From Tetmemena sp. SeJ-2015 (lineage: Eukaryota; Ciliophora; Spirotrichea; Sporadotrichida; Oxytrichidae), in assembly GCA_027382625.1 (NCBI GenBank), contig JAJKFJ010023314.1:1-64000 (forward strand): a stretch of DNA of 64,000 bases, written 5' to 3'. The notes under the pieces were generated by a model. It made no database searches. It was not told the DNA's origin and saw only the letters and a list, made by a program, of their open reading frames with translations. Of the stretch, positions 1 to 12,689 are shown in pieces. The position numbers and the translations under genes were made by a program. Position 1 is the stretch's first letter. Each line of letters opens with the position of its first letter.

Positions 1-61
1 TTATCCCACATTAGGTTAAGTTTTCCCCAACACATTTTAATTATCGATTAGAAAGTTCCTT

Positions 62-469
62 ATGAGCGCACAATTTTTAGCCTATGGCTTTCCCGCATTT
101 ATCAGCCACTTTGGTTCCGCACTCGCTTTTTTATTTCTCTTTATTGCGATCTATATTCGTATCACGCCTTATAAAGAAATTGCCTTAATCCGCGAAGGCA
201 ATACTGCTGCTTCTGCCAGTCTATCCGGTGCAGTGCTCGGTTATTGCATTGCCTTAGCTTCATCGGTTGCGCATAGCGTCGATTTACCCGACATGCTTAT
301 CTGGAGCGCGATTGCTTTGGTCATTCAATTACTCGCGTTTGTGATTGCGCGTATCTTATTGCCAGACTTGATTAAAGATGTACCAAATAACAAACTTGCT
401 TCTGGTATTTTTCTGGGCGCCTTAAGCTTAGGTATGGGTATACTCAATGCGGCTTGCCAAACCTATTGA
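62..469 (+). CDS. DUF350 family inner-membrane protein
   Basis: A 135-residue hydrophobic protein with four predicted membrane spans (about residues 8-28, 47-67, 78-100 and 113-133). It fits the DUF350 family in length and in its repeated two-helix layout with small residues in the spans (for example SLSGAVLGYCIALASS). The function of DUF350 proteins is not established; they often sit beside spermidine-synthase-like or membrane-stress genes. The start at 62 follows an AAAG-rich stretch, and the next gene (rsmE) begins about 100 bases after the stop. The window begins just upstream, so an operon partner on the left cannot be judged. Confidence 0.75.
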   Translation: MSAQFLAYGFPAFISHFGSALAFLFLFIAIYIRITPYKEIALIREGNTAASASLSGAVLGYCIALASSVAHSVDLPDMLIWSAIALVIQLLAFVIARILLPDLIKDVPNNKLASGIFLGALSLGMGILNAACQTY

Positions 470-575
470 TTTACATCGCTATTTTGTATCGTTGAATTCA
501 TAAAGATTGTTAGAGCGCCACCGGTACAAACGCGCTCTCCTTTCCCCTACTAGCTCGTACATTTACTTTCATCAC

Positions 576-1300
576 ATGCCTCGTTTTTACTGCTCTCTGC
601 CCTTATCTGTAGGTGCGATCATTGATCTACCTAGCAATACTGCACACCATATTTTTGTTTTACGTCTGAACATTGGCGATCGTGTTGAACTTTTCAATGG
701 CGAGGGCGGTAGTTATTTAGCGACACTGACAGCAATTAGCAAAAAACAAGTCAATGCCGAAGTGAAGCTCTTCTTGCCTGAGGAAGTTGAACTCCCGTTT
801 CATTTAAGTCTGGCGCAAGGCTTACCTGAAGGCTCTAAGATGGATTGGATTATCGAAAAGCGATAGAGCTAGGCGTTAATCACATCCAACCGCTCGCCGC
901 ACAACGTAGCGTGGTGAAGTTGAGCCCAGAGCGCGCAGAGAAAAAAATGGCGCACTGGCGAGGCATCATTCAAAGTGCTACCGAACAATGTGGACGAAAA
1001 CGTCTTGCACATCTTGCGGAATTGATCGATGCACAAAAGTGGATGATGCAACAAGATATGCACAAACGCATCTTGCTCTCGCCACGAGCTAGTCAGTCAT
1101 TAGCTGATTGGGCAAAACATCACCCCGCGCAAGCATTAACCATCGCAATCGGACCCGAAGGCGGATACTCTGAACAAGAAGAGCAACTGGCAGTAAATCA
1201 AGGAGCACTAATGTTAAGTTTAGGTCCGCGCATACTCAGAACCGAAACCGCTGGACTAGCAGCCATTACTGTAATTAGCGCGGCATGGGGTGGAATCTAA
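576..1300 (+). CDS. rsmE: 16S rRNA (uracil-1498-N3)-methyltransferase RsmE, frameshifted
   Basis: RsmE methylates N3 of U1498 in 16S rRNA using SAM. The N-terminal half starts at MPRFYCS (576), a typical RsmE start; the frame is open upstream to 507 but that extension is not family-like. The frame stops at 866 and the rest continues in the next frame from about 858. The conserved stretch GSKMDWIIEKAIELGV is rebuilt only if one A is missing in the A-run at about 857-860. The C-terminal part carries the SPOUT-fold signature IGPEGGYSEQE and LGPRILRTETA, the knotted SAM-binding region. Total length, about 241 residues, is normal. The break is most simply a one-base deletion in a homopolymer. Confidence 0.9.
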
Positions 1301-1371
1301 AACGAATAAGGCCTCTATTTGTTTCACTCAACCCGACATCCCACCTTCATCAATCTAAATCGACTCGCTCC

Positions 1372-1973
1372 ATGAAGAAACATTTATTCACCGCCATCTT
1401 TGCAATCGGCATTGCGCAGACCAGCTTAGTTCAAGCACAAATAAAACAAGAGGCGCCACTGGTTTCTATCCCTAGCCATGATGCCTTCTTTGATCAACTT
1501 CGACAATTATGTGGTAAAGCCTTTGAAGGAAAAGTTGCCGTTGATAATCCAAAATCAGATGGATTTGAAGGAAAGCTCATCATGCATGTGCGGAAATGCA
1601 GCGACACGCAATTGCAAATCCCCTTTCATGTTGGCGACAATCACTCGCGTACTTGGATCATCACAAAAACTGGTTCTGGCCTTTCACTCAAACATGATCA
1701 CCGACATGCTGATGGCAGCCACGATACGCAAACCATGTATGCGGGCATACCCTTGATGGTGGCTGGAAGAATATTCAATCATTTCCTGCTGATCAGTATT
1801 CCAAAGAGCTATTCGCACGATTAGGCAGCGCTCAATCAATCACCAATACTTGGCAAATATTTATTTACCCGAATACTTTTAGCTACCGACTAATCCGCGA
1901 AGGACGTGAATTTAGAGTGAACTTTGATTTAACAAAACCAACAAGCATTCCGCCTACGCCTTGGGGTTATTAA
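1372..1973 (+). CDS. Secreted hypothetical protein, frameshifted
   Basis: Encodes a protein of about 200 residues with a signal peptide (MKKHLFTAIFAIGIAQTSLVQAQ, cleavage after AQA). The first frame runs to 1824, but the sequence stays protein-like in the +1 frame after about 1741 (GHTLDGGWKNIQSFPADQYS) and reaches a stop at 1971-1973 after the tail IPPTPWGY. One missing base at about 1741-1743 explains this. The mature part has two Cys and a His/Asp-rich stretch (HDHRHADGSHD). I do not recognise a characterised family; it looks like a conserved periplasmic or secreted protein. The start at 1372 is chosen because the signal peptide begins there; the frame is open to 1285, overlapping the end of rsmE. 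Confidence 0.65.
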
Positions 1974-2019
1974 AACCAAATTACCGAATTAAAGAGGTCA
2001 AAGTCATTGATATACGCTA

Positions 2020-2050
2020 CCAGTGCCGATAGGATTTCTATCAGCACTGG
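2020..2050. other. Strong hairpin between two genes
   Basis: CCAGTGC-c-GATAG (2020-2032) pairs with CTATC-a-GCACTGG (2038-2050) around a 5-base GATTT loop, with one mismatch. It lies 47 bases after the secreted-protein gene and has no T-run on either strand, so it is a weak terminator at best or an RNA-stability element. The rest of 1974-2222 shows no convincing gene. Confidence 0.5.
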
Positions 2051-2222
2051 GCGCTCATGTTAGTCGATATGCTGCATGCAGCGTCGTTTTTATCGAAATT
2101 GCTCGCAAAACCAAATATGAGCAAGTATGTCAACGAATCACTTTACATCTTTATCCCTTTTCAAGCGCTGCATTTGTTAAACTTCGGGCATACCACTCTG
2201 ACTCACCTCACCCATTGTTCCC

Positions 2223-3365
2223 ATGCACGCTTCACATCCCGTTATAAACTGGCTAGAAAATCAAAAAACACTGACCTTACATTGGCATTCTGAAAACGCC
2301 AGTCCAGCACCTAAGCGAACTCAAATCGCAGACGACACACTGAACGCGGAAGCCGCATATAAATTGGCATGTGAGGGAACTGCGCTGCTATGGCGTGGAG
2401 ATTTTCAAAATGCAAAAAACTTGTTACAAGCAATTACAAGAAGGATCGACAAAAAGCGACCACGAGTAAAAAAATCAGCGAACTCAGTAGTTACAGCATC
2501 CGACGCCTTTCATTTACATCGTCAGGCACAAGCACAACGGGCTCGCGTCTTAGGCATGCTACTTATTCCCGTCAACGCGGATTTCACCATTCCCTTACGC
2601 CGCGCACCGGATGTGAAACAGGCATGTTTAGAAGCTTACGGACAGATGGAACAAAATTTTGCGATTTCTTTACGCGAGCTACTTGGAATCATTGGTGCCC
2701 ATCAATGGAGAAAAAACGGTATTGAAATTCCCGCGTTGGGAGACAAAATTCATCCACATTACGGCGTCTTCTCTCCTGTACGTGGGGAGTATCTTGAACT
2801 AGTCGCAAAAGCGCCGCTGCCAAACCTAGAACTCGCCTTCGATATCGGTACTGGATCGGGCGTAATCGCGGCAATTTTAGCCAAACGTGGCATTAAGAAA
2901 ATCATCGCGACAGATCAGGATGATCGAGCACTCGCCTGTGCCAAAGAGAACTTAACTAGGCTCAATCTTTTACCCCAAGTCGATCTCACCAAAACCAATC
3001 TATTTCCCGATGGAAAAGCTGCGCTAATCGTCTGTAATCCACCTTGGATTCCGGCTAGACCAAATGCCGCAATTGAATATGCGATCTATGATCAAGACAG
3101 CAAAATGCTACGCGGCTTTTTAGCGGGGCTATCAAAACACCTGTTACCCAGCGGTGAAGCCTGGCTCATCATGTCAGATTTGGCAGAACATTTAGGATTA
3201 CGAAGTGCCCAAGAGTTTTGGAATTGGATAGATCTGAGTGGACTTAAAGTCATAGGAAAAATGGATATACGACCTCGCCATGCAAAAGTGAACGACAGTA
3301 GTGATCCCTTACATCAAGCACGCGCGGCAGAGATTACATCGCTGTGGCGCCTGCGGCTGAAGTAG
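2223..3365 (+). CDS. Class I SAM-dependent methyltransferase (HemK/PrmC-like fold)
   Basis: A 380-residue protein. Residues about 210-330 hold a Rossmann methyltransferase domain: motif I FDIGTGSGVIAAILA, an acidic second strand IIATDQDDRALA, and the amino-methylating motif NPPW, shared with PrmC/HemK and RNA/DNA N-methyltransferases. The N-terminal 200 residues are unlike PrmC and contain a short basic stretch (DKKRPRVKKS), so the substrate cannot be named. The first Met lies after weak Shine-Dalgarno sequence; an internal start is possible. A strong terminator follows 22 bases after the stop. The neighbours give no functional hint. Confidence 0.8.
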   Translation: MHASHPVINWLENQKTLTLHWHSENASPAPKRTQIADDTLNAEAAYKLACEGTALLWRGDFQNAKNLLQAITRRIDKKRPRVKKSANSVVTASDAFHLHRQAQAQRARVLGMLLIPVNADFTIPLRRAPDVKQACLEAYGQMEQNFAISLRELLGIIGAHQWRKNGIEIPALGDKIHPHYGVFSPVRGEYLELVAKAPLPNLELAFDIGTGSGVIAAILAKRGIKKIIATDQDDRALACAKENLTRLNLLPQVDLTKTNLFPDGKAALIVCNPPWIPARPNAAIEYAIYDQDSKMLRGFLAGLSKHLLPSGEAWLIMSDLAEHLGLRSAQEFWNWIDLSGLKVIGKMDIRPRHAKVNDSSDPLHQARAAEITSLWRLRLK

Positions 3366-3387
3366 CACAAAACAGCCCCCCCTAAGT

Positions 3388-3420
3388 AGAAAAGCCGTCA
3401 GATTTCTCGACGGCTTTTCT
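3388..3420. terminator. Bidirectional rho-independent terminator
   Basis: AGAAAAGCCGTC (3388-3399) and GACGGCTTTTCT (3409-3420) form a perfect 12-bp stem with a 9-base loop and A/T-rich arms. It sits between the convergent methyltransferase and M4 protease genes and can serve both. Confidence 0.85.
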
Positions 3421-3510
3421 ATTTCAAACAATTTCTCGAACCTTAATCAAGCAAACTTAATTCAATTCAATTAGTTAGAATCAATCCAGTTTGTTTGATC
3501 ATTCCATCTC

Positions 3511-6253
<2,743 letters not shown>

Positions 6254-6279
6254 AAAGCCGTCAATGTGATGACGGCTTT
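6254..6279 (-). terminator. Rho-independent terminator of maeB
   Basis: AAAGCCGTCA (6254-6263) and TGACGGCTTT (6270-6279) form a 10-bp stem with a 6-base loop. On the minus strand the stem is followed by a T-run, 24 bases after the maeB stop. Confidence 0.9.
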
Positions 6280-6302
6280 CCCTCACTAAATGTAAAGCTA
6301 GA

Positions 6303-8612
6303 CTAGCGCTGTGCCACTGCATCCACCACGCATAGGGCAGTCATATTAACAATACGGCGAACGGTTGCAGAAGAGGTCAAGATATGAACCGGCTTTGCAC
6401 AACCTAACAGAATTGGCCCAATCGCAATATTGTTACCCGCAGCCGTTTTCAATAAATTATATGCAATATTGGCAGCATCAATATTCGGCATGACCAATAA
6501 ATTCGCATCGCCCTTTAAAGTAGAACTCGGCATCATTTTTTGACGATAATCTGAATCTAAAGCTGTATCGCCGTGCATTTCACCATCAATCTCAAGATCG
6601 GGAGCATCGCGTTGTACGATCGCTAATGCGGCTCGCATTTTCTTAGCTGATTCACTATTACTTGAACCAAAATTAGAGTGGGATAGCAGCGCCGCTTTTG
6701 GTTGTATCCCAAAACGGCGCATCTCTTCTGCGGCCAGAATCGTAATCTCAGCAATTTGCTCTGCACTAGGATTTTCATTGATATGCGTATCAACCAAAAC
6801 CAATTGACGATCAGGCAAAACCAAACCATTCATTGCCGCGTACACGTTCACCCCAGCGCGCTTACCAAGAACTTGGTTCACGTAAAACAAATGCAAACTA
6901 CCAATACCAAATGTTCCACAGATCATGCCATCAGCGTCACCCTTGTGAACCATCATCGAGCCAATTAAGGTATGACGACGACGCATTTCTAACTTTGCGT
7001 ATTGCTCAGTAATACCTTGACGGCAAGTCATCTGATGATAGGTTTGCCAGTAATCACGATACCTTGCATCCATTTCTGGATTGATCGCCTCAAAATCAAT
7101 ACCAGGGCGTAGACGTAAACCAAACTTCTCAATTCGTTTTTCTAGAATATGCGGACGACCAACCAAAATTGGTTTGGCCAGTTTTTCATCAACGACCACT
7201 TGAACTGCACGCAACACACGTTCTTCTTCACCCTCTGCAAAAACAATACGCTTGCGAGAATCTGGGGCTTTTTTGGCGATTTGGAACAATGGCTTCATAA
7301 ACGTGCCACTGTGGTAAACAAATTGCTGCAACTTATCAATATACGCCTGCATATCCTGAATTGGTCGCGCTGCAACGCCACAATCTTCTGCGGCTTTTGC
7401 TACTGCTGGCGCAATCTTAATCATCAAACGCGGGTCAAATGGCTTAGGAATTAAGTATTCAGGACCAAACGATAAGTTAGAAATTCCGTATGCAGATGCC
7501 ACCACGTCAGATTGCTCGGCTTGCGCCAAATCGGCAATCGCATGTACGACCGCAATTTCCATTTCGCGCGTAATGGTCGTTGCACCACAATCCAGCGCAC
7601 CACGGAAAATATACGGGAAACACAACACATTATTCACTTGATTTGGAAAATCGGAACGACCGGTGGCCATTACCGCATCATCCCGTACCAATTTGACTTC
7701 TTCAGGCAAAATCTCAGGTGTAGGATTCGCCAGTGCCAAAATCAACGGACGTGCCGCCATAGCTTTCACCATATCTTGCTTTAGCACGCCTCCGGCAGAC
7801 AACCCCAAGAAAATATCGGCATCAATGATCACTTCTCTAAGACTACGTGCGCTCGTCTCCTGAGCGAAACGCTCTTTATCAGGATCCATCAACTCGGTAC
7901 GACCTTTATAGACCACGCCAGCGAGATCCGTAACAAAAATATTTTCAATCGGAAAACCGAGATCCACAATCAAATCCAAGCAAGCCAGTGCCGCCGCACC
8001 TGCACCAGAAACCACTAATTTACAGTCTTTGAGATCTTTACCAACAACCTTCAAGCCATTCAAAATTGCGGCTCCAACAATGATCGCAGTGCCATGTTGA
8101 TCATCATGGAAAACTGGAATCTTCATCTTATCGCGTAGCTTACGCTCGATATAGAAACATTCAGGCGCCTTAATATCCTCTAAATTAATACCGCCAAATG
8201 TCGGCTCTAAGGAAGCAATAATGTCAACCAATTTGTCTGGGTCTGACTCATTAATTTCAATATCAAATACATCAATACCTGCAAATTTCTTAAACAAAAC
8301 GCCCTTACCTTCCATCACCGGCTTAGAAGCCAAAGGGCCGATATTGCCTAAACCTAAAACTGCGGTGCCATTGGTAATCACACCGACCAGATTACCACGC
8401 GCTGTATATTTAAATGCCGCGGCAGGATCAGCTACAATTTCTTCACATGGAGCAGCCACACCCGGCGAGTAAGCCAGCGCTAGATCGCGTTGATTCGTCA
8501 GTTGTTTAGTTGGAGTGACACTGATTTTGCCAGGCGTCGGAAATTCATGATATTCCAATGCGGCTTGACGTAATTGTTGACGAAGTAATTCTTTTTGTTC
8601 TGGCGAATCCAT
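6303..8612 (-). CDS. maeB: NADP-dependent malic enzyme fused to a phosphotransacetylase-like domain
   Basis: MaeB decarboxylates malate to pyruvate with NADP+, supplying NADPH and linking the TCA cycle to pyruvate. From the start at [10 protein letters not shown] (8612) it has 769 residues. The malic domain is about 15-420 ([13 protein letters not shown]; the NAD(P) fold [15 protein letters not shown]) and the phosphotransacetylase-like domain about 430-765 ([15 protein letters not shown]), which in MaeB is regulatory rather than catalytic. The frame is open to 8729, but the extra 39 residues are not family-like and GAAGGAA lies just upstream of 8612. It is monocistronic, followed by a strong terminator. 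Confidence 0.95.
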   Translation of the reverse strand: MDSPEQKELLRQQLRQAALEYHEFPTPGKISVTPTKQLTNQRDLALAYSPGVAAPCEEIVADPAAAFKYTARGNLVGVITNGTAVLGLGNIGPLASKPVMEGKGVLFKKFAGIDVFDIEINESDPDKLVDIIASLEPTFGGINLEDIKAPECFYIERKLRDKMKIPVFHDDQHGTAIIVGAAILNGLKVVGKDLKDCKLVVSGAGAAALACLDLIVDLGFPIENIFVTDLAGVVYKGRTELMDPDKERFAQETSARSLREVIIDADIFLGLSAGGVLKQDMVKAMAARPLILALANPTPEILPEEVKLVRDDAVMATGRSDFPNQVNNVLCFPYIFRGALDCGATTITREMEIAVVHAIADLAQAEQSDVVASAYGISNLSFGPEYLIPKPFDPRLMIKIAPAVAKAAEDCGVAARPIQDMQAYIDKLQQFVYHSGTFMKPLFQIAKKAPDSRKRIVFAEGEEERVLRAVQVVVDEKLAKPILVGRPHILEKRIEKFGLRLRPGIDFEAINPEMDARYRDYWQTYHQMTCRQGITEQYAKLEMRRRHTLIGSMMVHKGDADGMICGTFGIGSLHLFYVNQVLGKRAGVNVYAAMNGLVLPDRQLVLVDTHINENPSAEQIAEITILAAEEMRRFGIQPKAALLSHSNFGSSNSESAKKMRAALAIVQRDAPDLEIDGEMHGDTALDSDYRQKMMPSSTLKGDANLLVMPNIDAANIAYNLLKTAAGNNIAIGPILLGCAKPVHILTSSATVRRIVNMTALCVVDAVAQR

Positions 8613-8914
8613 GCGAGTCAATTCCTTCTCTATACAAACTGAAACAAACAAATTGGGGGTTAATGATTCTAGCAGAGAGGCAACATTTGCTTCATACGTA
8701 TTTATACGAGTTCTATGACTTTTTTGCATAAGCGATAGCTAATATAACTAAATAAGCGCTAAAACATAGTGAACAACTATCAAACTAGGACGAATTGACA
8801 CACTCTTGACCGACATCAGCTCAGTCATGATTATCTAATGGTGGGTTCTGCTTTACTTCATTTCATCGACCACTTCGCTAAACAGTGTCACGAAATACAA
8901 GCATTCACTTACAT
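8613..8914. other. Intergenic region upstream of maeB
   Basis: About 300 bases between the maeB start and a repeat element. It should contain the minus-strand maeB promoter. I see no gene and no confident regulatory site. Confidence 0.3.
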
Positions 8915-9018
8915 AGGACTTACGCAAAATTGCGCTAGCTAGGCGCGGCGCCGAAGACAGTACAAATTGTACGACGAGGCGACTGTAACGACGCTAGCGT
9001 CTGTTTTGCGTAAGTCCT
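8915..9018. repeat. MITE-like inverted-repeat element, copy A
   Basis: A 104-bp element bounded by perfect 15-bp inverted repeats, AGGACTTACGCAAAA (8915-8929) and its complement (9004-9018). The interior carries GCTAGC-containing sub-repeats. Two relatives lie at 59631-59734 and 60975-61076. It has no coding capacity. Confidence 0.85.
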
Positions 9019-9407
9019 CTTACCTATATTCATTGGTATAAAAAATTGGTACAAAACTAAAACCACTACAATAATCATTTCAATTCTTCTCAAAATTATT
9101 GAAACAATAATGAAGATCAAATAACAAAAAAACGTACTCAGTAAAAATCATCATGACAAAACCATGTCAAATAAGATTCAATATCGCTATTATCGGAGAT
9201 GACACGAAAAAAATCGGCGCAATCCGATCTAGGTCGAATCAACAAAATAAAACAATGAAAGAAATCAATGCGAGCACCAAAAAAGAACAAAAACTTAGTT
9301 TCAATCAAACCTACTTCAAAGCATTCAGTAATCGGACAGCAGCGCCACTTAAAGCAGATGCATGTCAAGCAATTGGCAACTGACACTCAATAAAGCGACG
9401 CAATGAT
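9019..9407. other. Intergenic region, no convincing gene
   Basis: AT-rich, with short open frames on both strands (for example 9153-9383) that lack family likeness or a ribosome site. It probably holds the promoter for the gene at 9408. Confidence 0.35.
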
Positions 9408-9902
9408 ATGGTTAAGTTATTTCACCGCGAAAAGAATCTGGATGCTTTTATTGCAGCGAGTGTTGACGAGGCACAAATTGCCAACATGCTACATAACACA
9501 AATTGGCGACTAGGCGACGAGAAGTCTTGGCATTTAGACCAAAATAATGGTCAACTTTTACTCACTTTCGACGACGGAACATTCGCACTTGCCCCCGCGC
9601 AAATCATTGGCACTTTCCATCATAAAGATCATTCATTTATGTGGGCATGGGATCATCCTTCGGTACTACCTGCGCTCAAACGCAATGCAACAACAGTCAA
9701 AGAATTTGGCAAAGAACAAAAAACAAAGGAACTCGTCAAAGCAAATATACACTGCACCGAACAGCGTGCATGGGAGCTGACTGCACTCGCGATGCGTCTA
9801 AACCAAGCAAAAGGTGCCTATCGCGTAGAAGTAAAACCGGGTGTGAGTATGTTTTTAAATTTTGATGAAGTACAAATCGCCCACGAAGCAAAATCCGTCT
9901 GA
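9408..9902 (+). CDS. DUF6882-like cytosolic protein
   Basis: A 164-residue soluble protein. A central stretch with W, F and the motif HSFMWAWDHPSVLP, followed by a helix ending in ALAMRLNQAKGAYR, resembles the DUF6882 family, whose members share an FxWAWxNPS-type motif. The function is unknown. It ends 41 bases before thiL and may share a transcript with it. The start at 9408 is the first Met of the conserved region. Confidence 0.6.
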   Translation: MVKLFHREKNLDAFIAASVDEAQIANMLHNTNWRLGDEKSWHLDQNNGQLLLTFDDGTFALAPAQIIGTFHHKDHSFMWAWDHPSVLPALKRNATTVKEFGKEQKTKELVKANIHCTEQRAWELTALAMRLNQAKGAYRVEVKPGVSMFLNFDEVQIAHEAKSV

Positions 9903-9943
9903 CATTTTCACCACGACGCAGAATGCATTCGATACAATGCGAT

Positions 9944-10912
9944 ATGCTCTCAGAATTCGACCTTATCAAACACTATTTTGTACAGAACTACGCTGACCAT
10001 CCACGCTTCGCACTTGGGATCGGTGACGACTGTGCCTTAGTCAATCCTGCACCAGATATGCAGTTAGCCATATCGAGTGACATGCTGGTATCAGGTCGAC
10101 ATTTTTTTCCAGATGCAGATCCCTATCAACTTGGACATAAATGTTTAGCAGTCAATTTGTCGGATCTTGCAGCAATGGGCGCGAAGCCACTCGCATTCAC
10201 TTTATCTCTTTCGTTACCAGAAGCGAATCCAGCGTGGTTAGCACCTTTCTCGCAAGGATTATTCAATTTAGCGCAGCAACATCACTGTCGCTTAATCGGA
10301 GGCGACACTACAAAAGGTCCTCTGAATATTTGCATCACGATCTTTGGTGAAGTTCCGCCAAATTCCGCTTTAAGGAGAGATGCTGCACAAGTGGGAGACG
10401 ATATTTGGATCTCTGGCGATATTGGTGATGCGCGTTTGGCACTTGCCGCTTACTGGAAAGAATTATCGCTTTCACCGGAAGATCATCACATCGCTGCCAC
10501 CCGTATGCACACGCCGACGCCACGCATAGCACTAGGGATCGCATTACGCGGAATCGCGCATGCTGCGCTAGATATTTCCGATGGCTTAATTGGCGATCTA
10601 GGACACATCTTAGAACGCTCACAAGTTGGCGCACGCCTTTACGTCGATGATTTACCAGCTGGACCGATACTTCGACAACAAGCACAAGACAAGCGGCGCG
10701 AATTTTGTTTGGCTGGTGGCGACGATTATGAACTATGTTTTACCGCGCCAATTCACCAACGTGATGCGGTCATACAAGCAGGCTTAGCCAGCCAAACCAA
10801 TGTCACGCGAATCGGTAGTATCGAAGCGTCAAAAGGGATACGCCTACTGGATAAAAATAATCAGGAAATTCAACTCGCCTTGCGTGGCTTTGATCATTTC
10901 ACCAACGAATAA
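9944..10912 (+). CDS. thiL: Thiamine-monophosphate kinase
   Basis: ThiL phosphorylates thiamine monophosphate to thiamine diphosphate, the active cofactor, with ATP. The protein (322 residues from MLSEFDLIKHYF, a typical ThiL start) belongs to the AIR-synthase-related fold: IGDDCALVNP binds Mg-ATP, SSDMLVSGRHF and VNLSDLAAMGAKP are the conserved substrate-loop segments, and AGGDDYELCFT lies near the C-terminus. The frame extends to 9923, but the seven extra residues are not conserved. The stop is 2 bases before pgpA, so the two are almost certainly co-transcribed, as in many Burkholderiales. Confidence 0.95.
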   Translation: MLSEFDLIKHYFVQNYADHPRFALGIGDDCALVNPAPDMQLAISSDMLVSGRHFFPDADPYQLGHKCLAVNLSDLAAMGAKPLAFTLSLSLPEANPAWLAPFSQGLFNLAQQHHCRLIGGDTTKGPLNICITIFGEVPPNSALRRDAAQVGDDIWISGDIGDARLALAAYWKELSLSPEDHHIAATRMHTPTPRIALGIALRGIAHAALDISDGLIGDLGHILERSQVGARLYVDDLPAGPILRQQAQDKRREFCLAGGDDYELCFTAPIHQRDAVIQAGLASQTNVTRIGSIEASKGIRLLDKNNQEIQLALRGFDHFTNE

Positions 10913-10914
10913 AT

Positions 10915-11441
10915 ATGGAAAGCAACCCTAATTCTATCTTAAAGCCGAATGCTGGATTCATGCTGGCACATCCCGCTCATTTTGTCTCACAAGGATTTGG
11001 CAGTGGGTTGTCTCCCATCATGCCTGGCACAGCAGGTACTCTGTTTGCGTGGCTCAGTTTTACTGTATTAAGCGTACGTTGGCCTCAGTTATATTCACCG
11101 ATGAACTGGGGAATCATCATCGTTGTCGATATTTTTTCTTGGCGTATGGGCGTGCGAAATTACAGGAAAAAATCTTGGTGTTGCCGAATCACGGCAGGCA
11201 TCGGTTTGGGATGGAGATTATTGCGTTTTTGGCTGGTGCTACCTGTGATCACCCAGCAACCATTCATTACCACAATGTTGGGACTTCAGCGCGTTTCCGT
11301 TTTTTTGGATATGGTCAAACCACCACCCATTGCTATTTTGATCGCAAATTGAAGGATGGATTTGGTGTCCATGTTCGATGATATTGTTGCGCGCATTTTT
11401 CTCGGCACTCCATCATCTTTGCTTTATGGCGAAATTGGTGA
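10915..11441 (+). pseudogene. pgpA: Phosphatidylglycerophosphatase A, several frameshifts
   Basis: PgpA removes phosphate from phosphatidylglycerophosphate to give phosphatidylglycerol at the inner membrane. The N-terminal 75 residues are clean (GFGSGLSPIMPGTAGTLFAW is the PgpA signature). After about 11130 the family sequence jumps repeatedly between frames: CEITG and EIIAF lie in different frames, then FDMVKPPP, then FDRKLKDGFG, then MFDDIV, and finally LWRNW with a stop at 11439-11441. At least four small indels are needed over about 300 bases. Overall length and order match an intact gene, so sequencing error seems likelier than decay. Confidence 0.85.
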
Positions 11442-11561
11442 AGCAAACAACAATGCTGATCGATGCGAGAAATCAATTTAAAGAAAAAAAAATAAATAAT
11501 ACCGCAAGCAAGTTTTTGAAGTGCTAAAGTGCATCTATAAATCACAGCTCAGGAGACCATC

Positions 11562-12047
11562 ATGACTGACAACCTCAAGCTCGCAGAAAAAGTTGGCGAA
11601 GCTCTCAAAACAAAAAAATTATTACTCTCGGTTGCAGAATCATGCACAGGTGGCGGCGTTAGCTATGCGCTAACCGAAATAGCCGGTTCTTCAGAATGGT
11701 TTGATTGTGGTTTTGTACCCTACTCTAATTCGGCAAAAACCGAGATGCTGAATATTCCAGCCTCGTTGATTGCGCAACACGGTGCCGTCAGCGAAGAAAT
11801 TGCGGCAGCGATGGCTGAAGGAGCATTGGCAAACTCGGAAGCGCATGTCGCGATCTCTACTACTGGGATTGCTGGACCTGGTGGTGCAGTACCAGGCAAA
11901 CCAGTTGGTACGGTCTGTTTCGGCTGGCGAGTTGGTGGCGTAACACATACCGAACGCAAAGTATTTAGTGGTGATCGCCATGCGGTACGTGAGCAAACTG
12001 TGACACATGCATTGAGCAAATTATTGCGTTATGTCGATGAAATTTAA
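11562..12047 (+). CDS. pncC: Nicotinamide-nucleotide amidohydrolase (CinA C-terminal domain family)
   Basis: PncC deamidates NMN to nicotinate mononucleotide, recycling NAD breakdown products. It is 161 residues, the stand-alone CinA C-terminal domain. Recognisable segments are LLSVAESCTGGGVSYALTEI, the serine loop STTGIAGPGGAVPGKPVGTV and a C-terminal helix LSKLLRYVDE. A good ribosome site CAGGAGACC lies 6 bases upstream of the ATG. It sits between pgpA and pyrF, a common Burkholderiales order, and is followed by a terminator. Confidence 0.92.
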   Translation: MTDNLKLAEKVGEALKTKKLLLSVAESCTGGGVSYALTEIAGSSEWFDCGFVPYSNSAKTEMLNIPASLIAQHGAVSEEIAAAMAEGALANSEAHVAISTTGIAGPGGAVPGKPVGTVCFGWRVGGVTHTERKVFSGDRHAVREQTVTHALSKLLRYVDEI

Positions 12048-12134
12048 GACTTAAGAATCTTAAAAATTGGTTTTAACTGTTTTAAAGCATAATCTCGCCA
12101 CATCCAATCTCAAAATACGATCTCAGTACAAAAA

Positions 12135-12166
12135 AGGCGCGAAGAAATCAATCTTCGCGCCTTTCG
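12135..12166. terminator. Bidirectional terminator between pncC and pyrF
   Basis: AAAGGCGCGAAGA (12135-12147) and TCTTCGCGCCTTT (12154-12166) form a 13-bp perfect stem with a 6-base loop, flanked by A- and T-rich sequence. It serves the convergent pncC and pyrF genes. Confidence 0.9.
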
Positions 12167-12191
12167 ATTTTTCAAACTTCAGCAATTCCGC

Positions 12192-12689
12192 TTATCGAAA
12201 CCGATTAATCGCATCCCGCGTTTCCAAAGCAAGCCGACGCGCAGCTTGCGCATAATTTTCATCTCCCACAGGCTTAGCATACAAAATCGCCCGTGAAGAG
12301 TTAATCATCATACCAGTACCGTTTGCCGTACGACCTGCACGCACGGTCGACTCGACATCACCACCTTGCGCACCAACGCCCGGAATCAGCAATGGCATGT
12401 CGCCAATCAATGCACGCACTTGCGCAATTTCATTCGGGAACGTCGCACCAACCACGAGCGCACATTGACCATTGGTGTTCCATTTATCCGCAACCAATTG
12501 CGCGACGTGTTGATACAGAGGTTTGCCGCCCACATCCAAAAATTGCAGATCAGAGCCACCCGCGTTCGAAGTACGACATAGCACAATCGCGCCACGATCT
12601 TTCCATTCCAAATACGGCGCAACGGAATCAAAACCCATGTAAGGATTGACCGTGACCGCGTCTGCGTCATAGCGTTCAAACGCTGATTT
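12192..12689 (-). pseudogene. pyrF: Orotidine 5'-phosphate decarboxylase, C-terminal fragment
   Basis: PyrF makes UMP from OMP. Only the C-terminal ~165 residues are present, all in one frame: [16 protein letters not shown], then [24 protein letters not shown] and the phosphate-binding end [13 protein letters not shown]. This is the type 2 (long) PyrF seen in Burkholderiales. Reading upstream on the minus strand, homology ends abruptly at about 12689 (after KSAFERY), where the sequence becomes featureless. About 110 N-terminal residues are missing. The abrupt end coincides with the abnormal block, so the gene is probably intact in the organism and broken here by assembly. Confidence 0.9.

Noticed and set aside
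2057..2293. 78-codon frame between the secreted protein and the methyltransferase
   Set aside because: Runs into the methyltransferase in another frame; low likelihood of coding.
8908..9023. CTTAC direct repeats flanking MITE copy A as a 5-bp target duplication
   Set aside because: CTTAC also occurs inside the terminal repeat, and the other copies show TA instead.
9153..9383. Open frame of 76 codons upstream of the DUF6882-like gene
   Set aside because: No family likeness, opposite-strand frames of similar size, no ribosome site.
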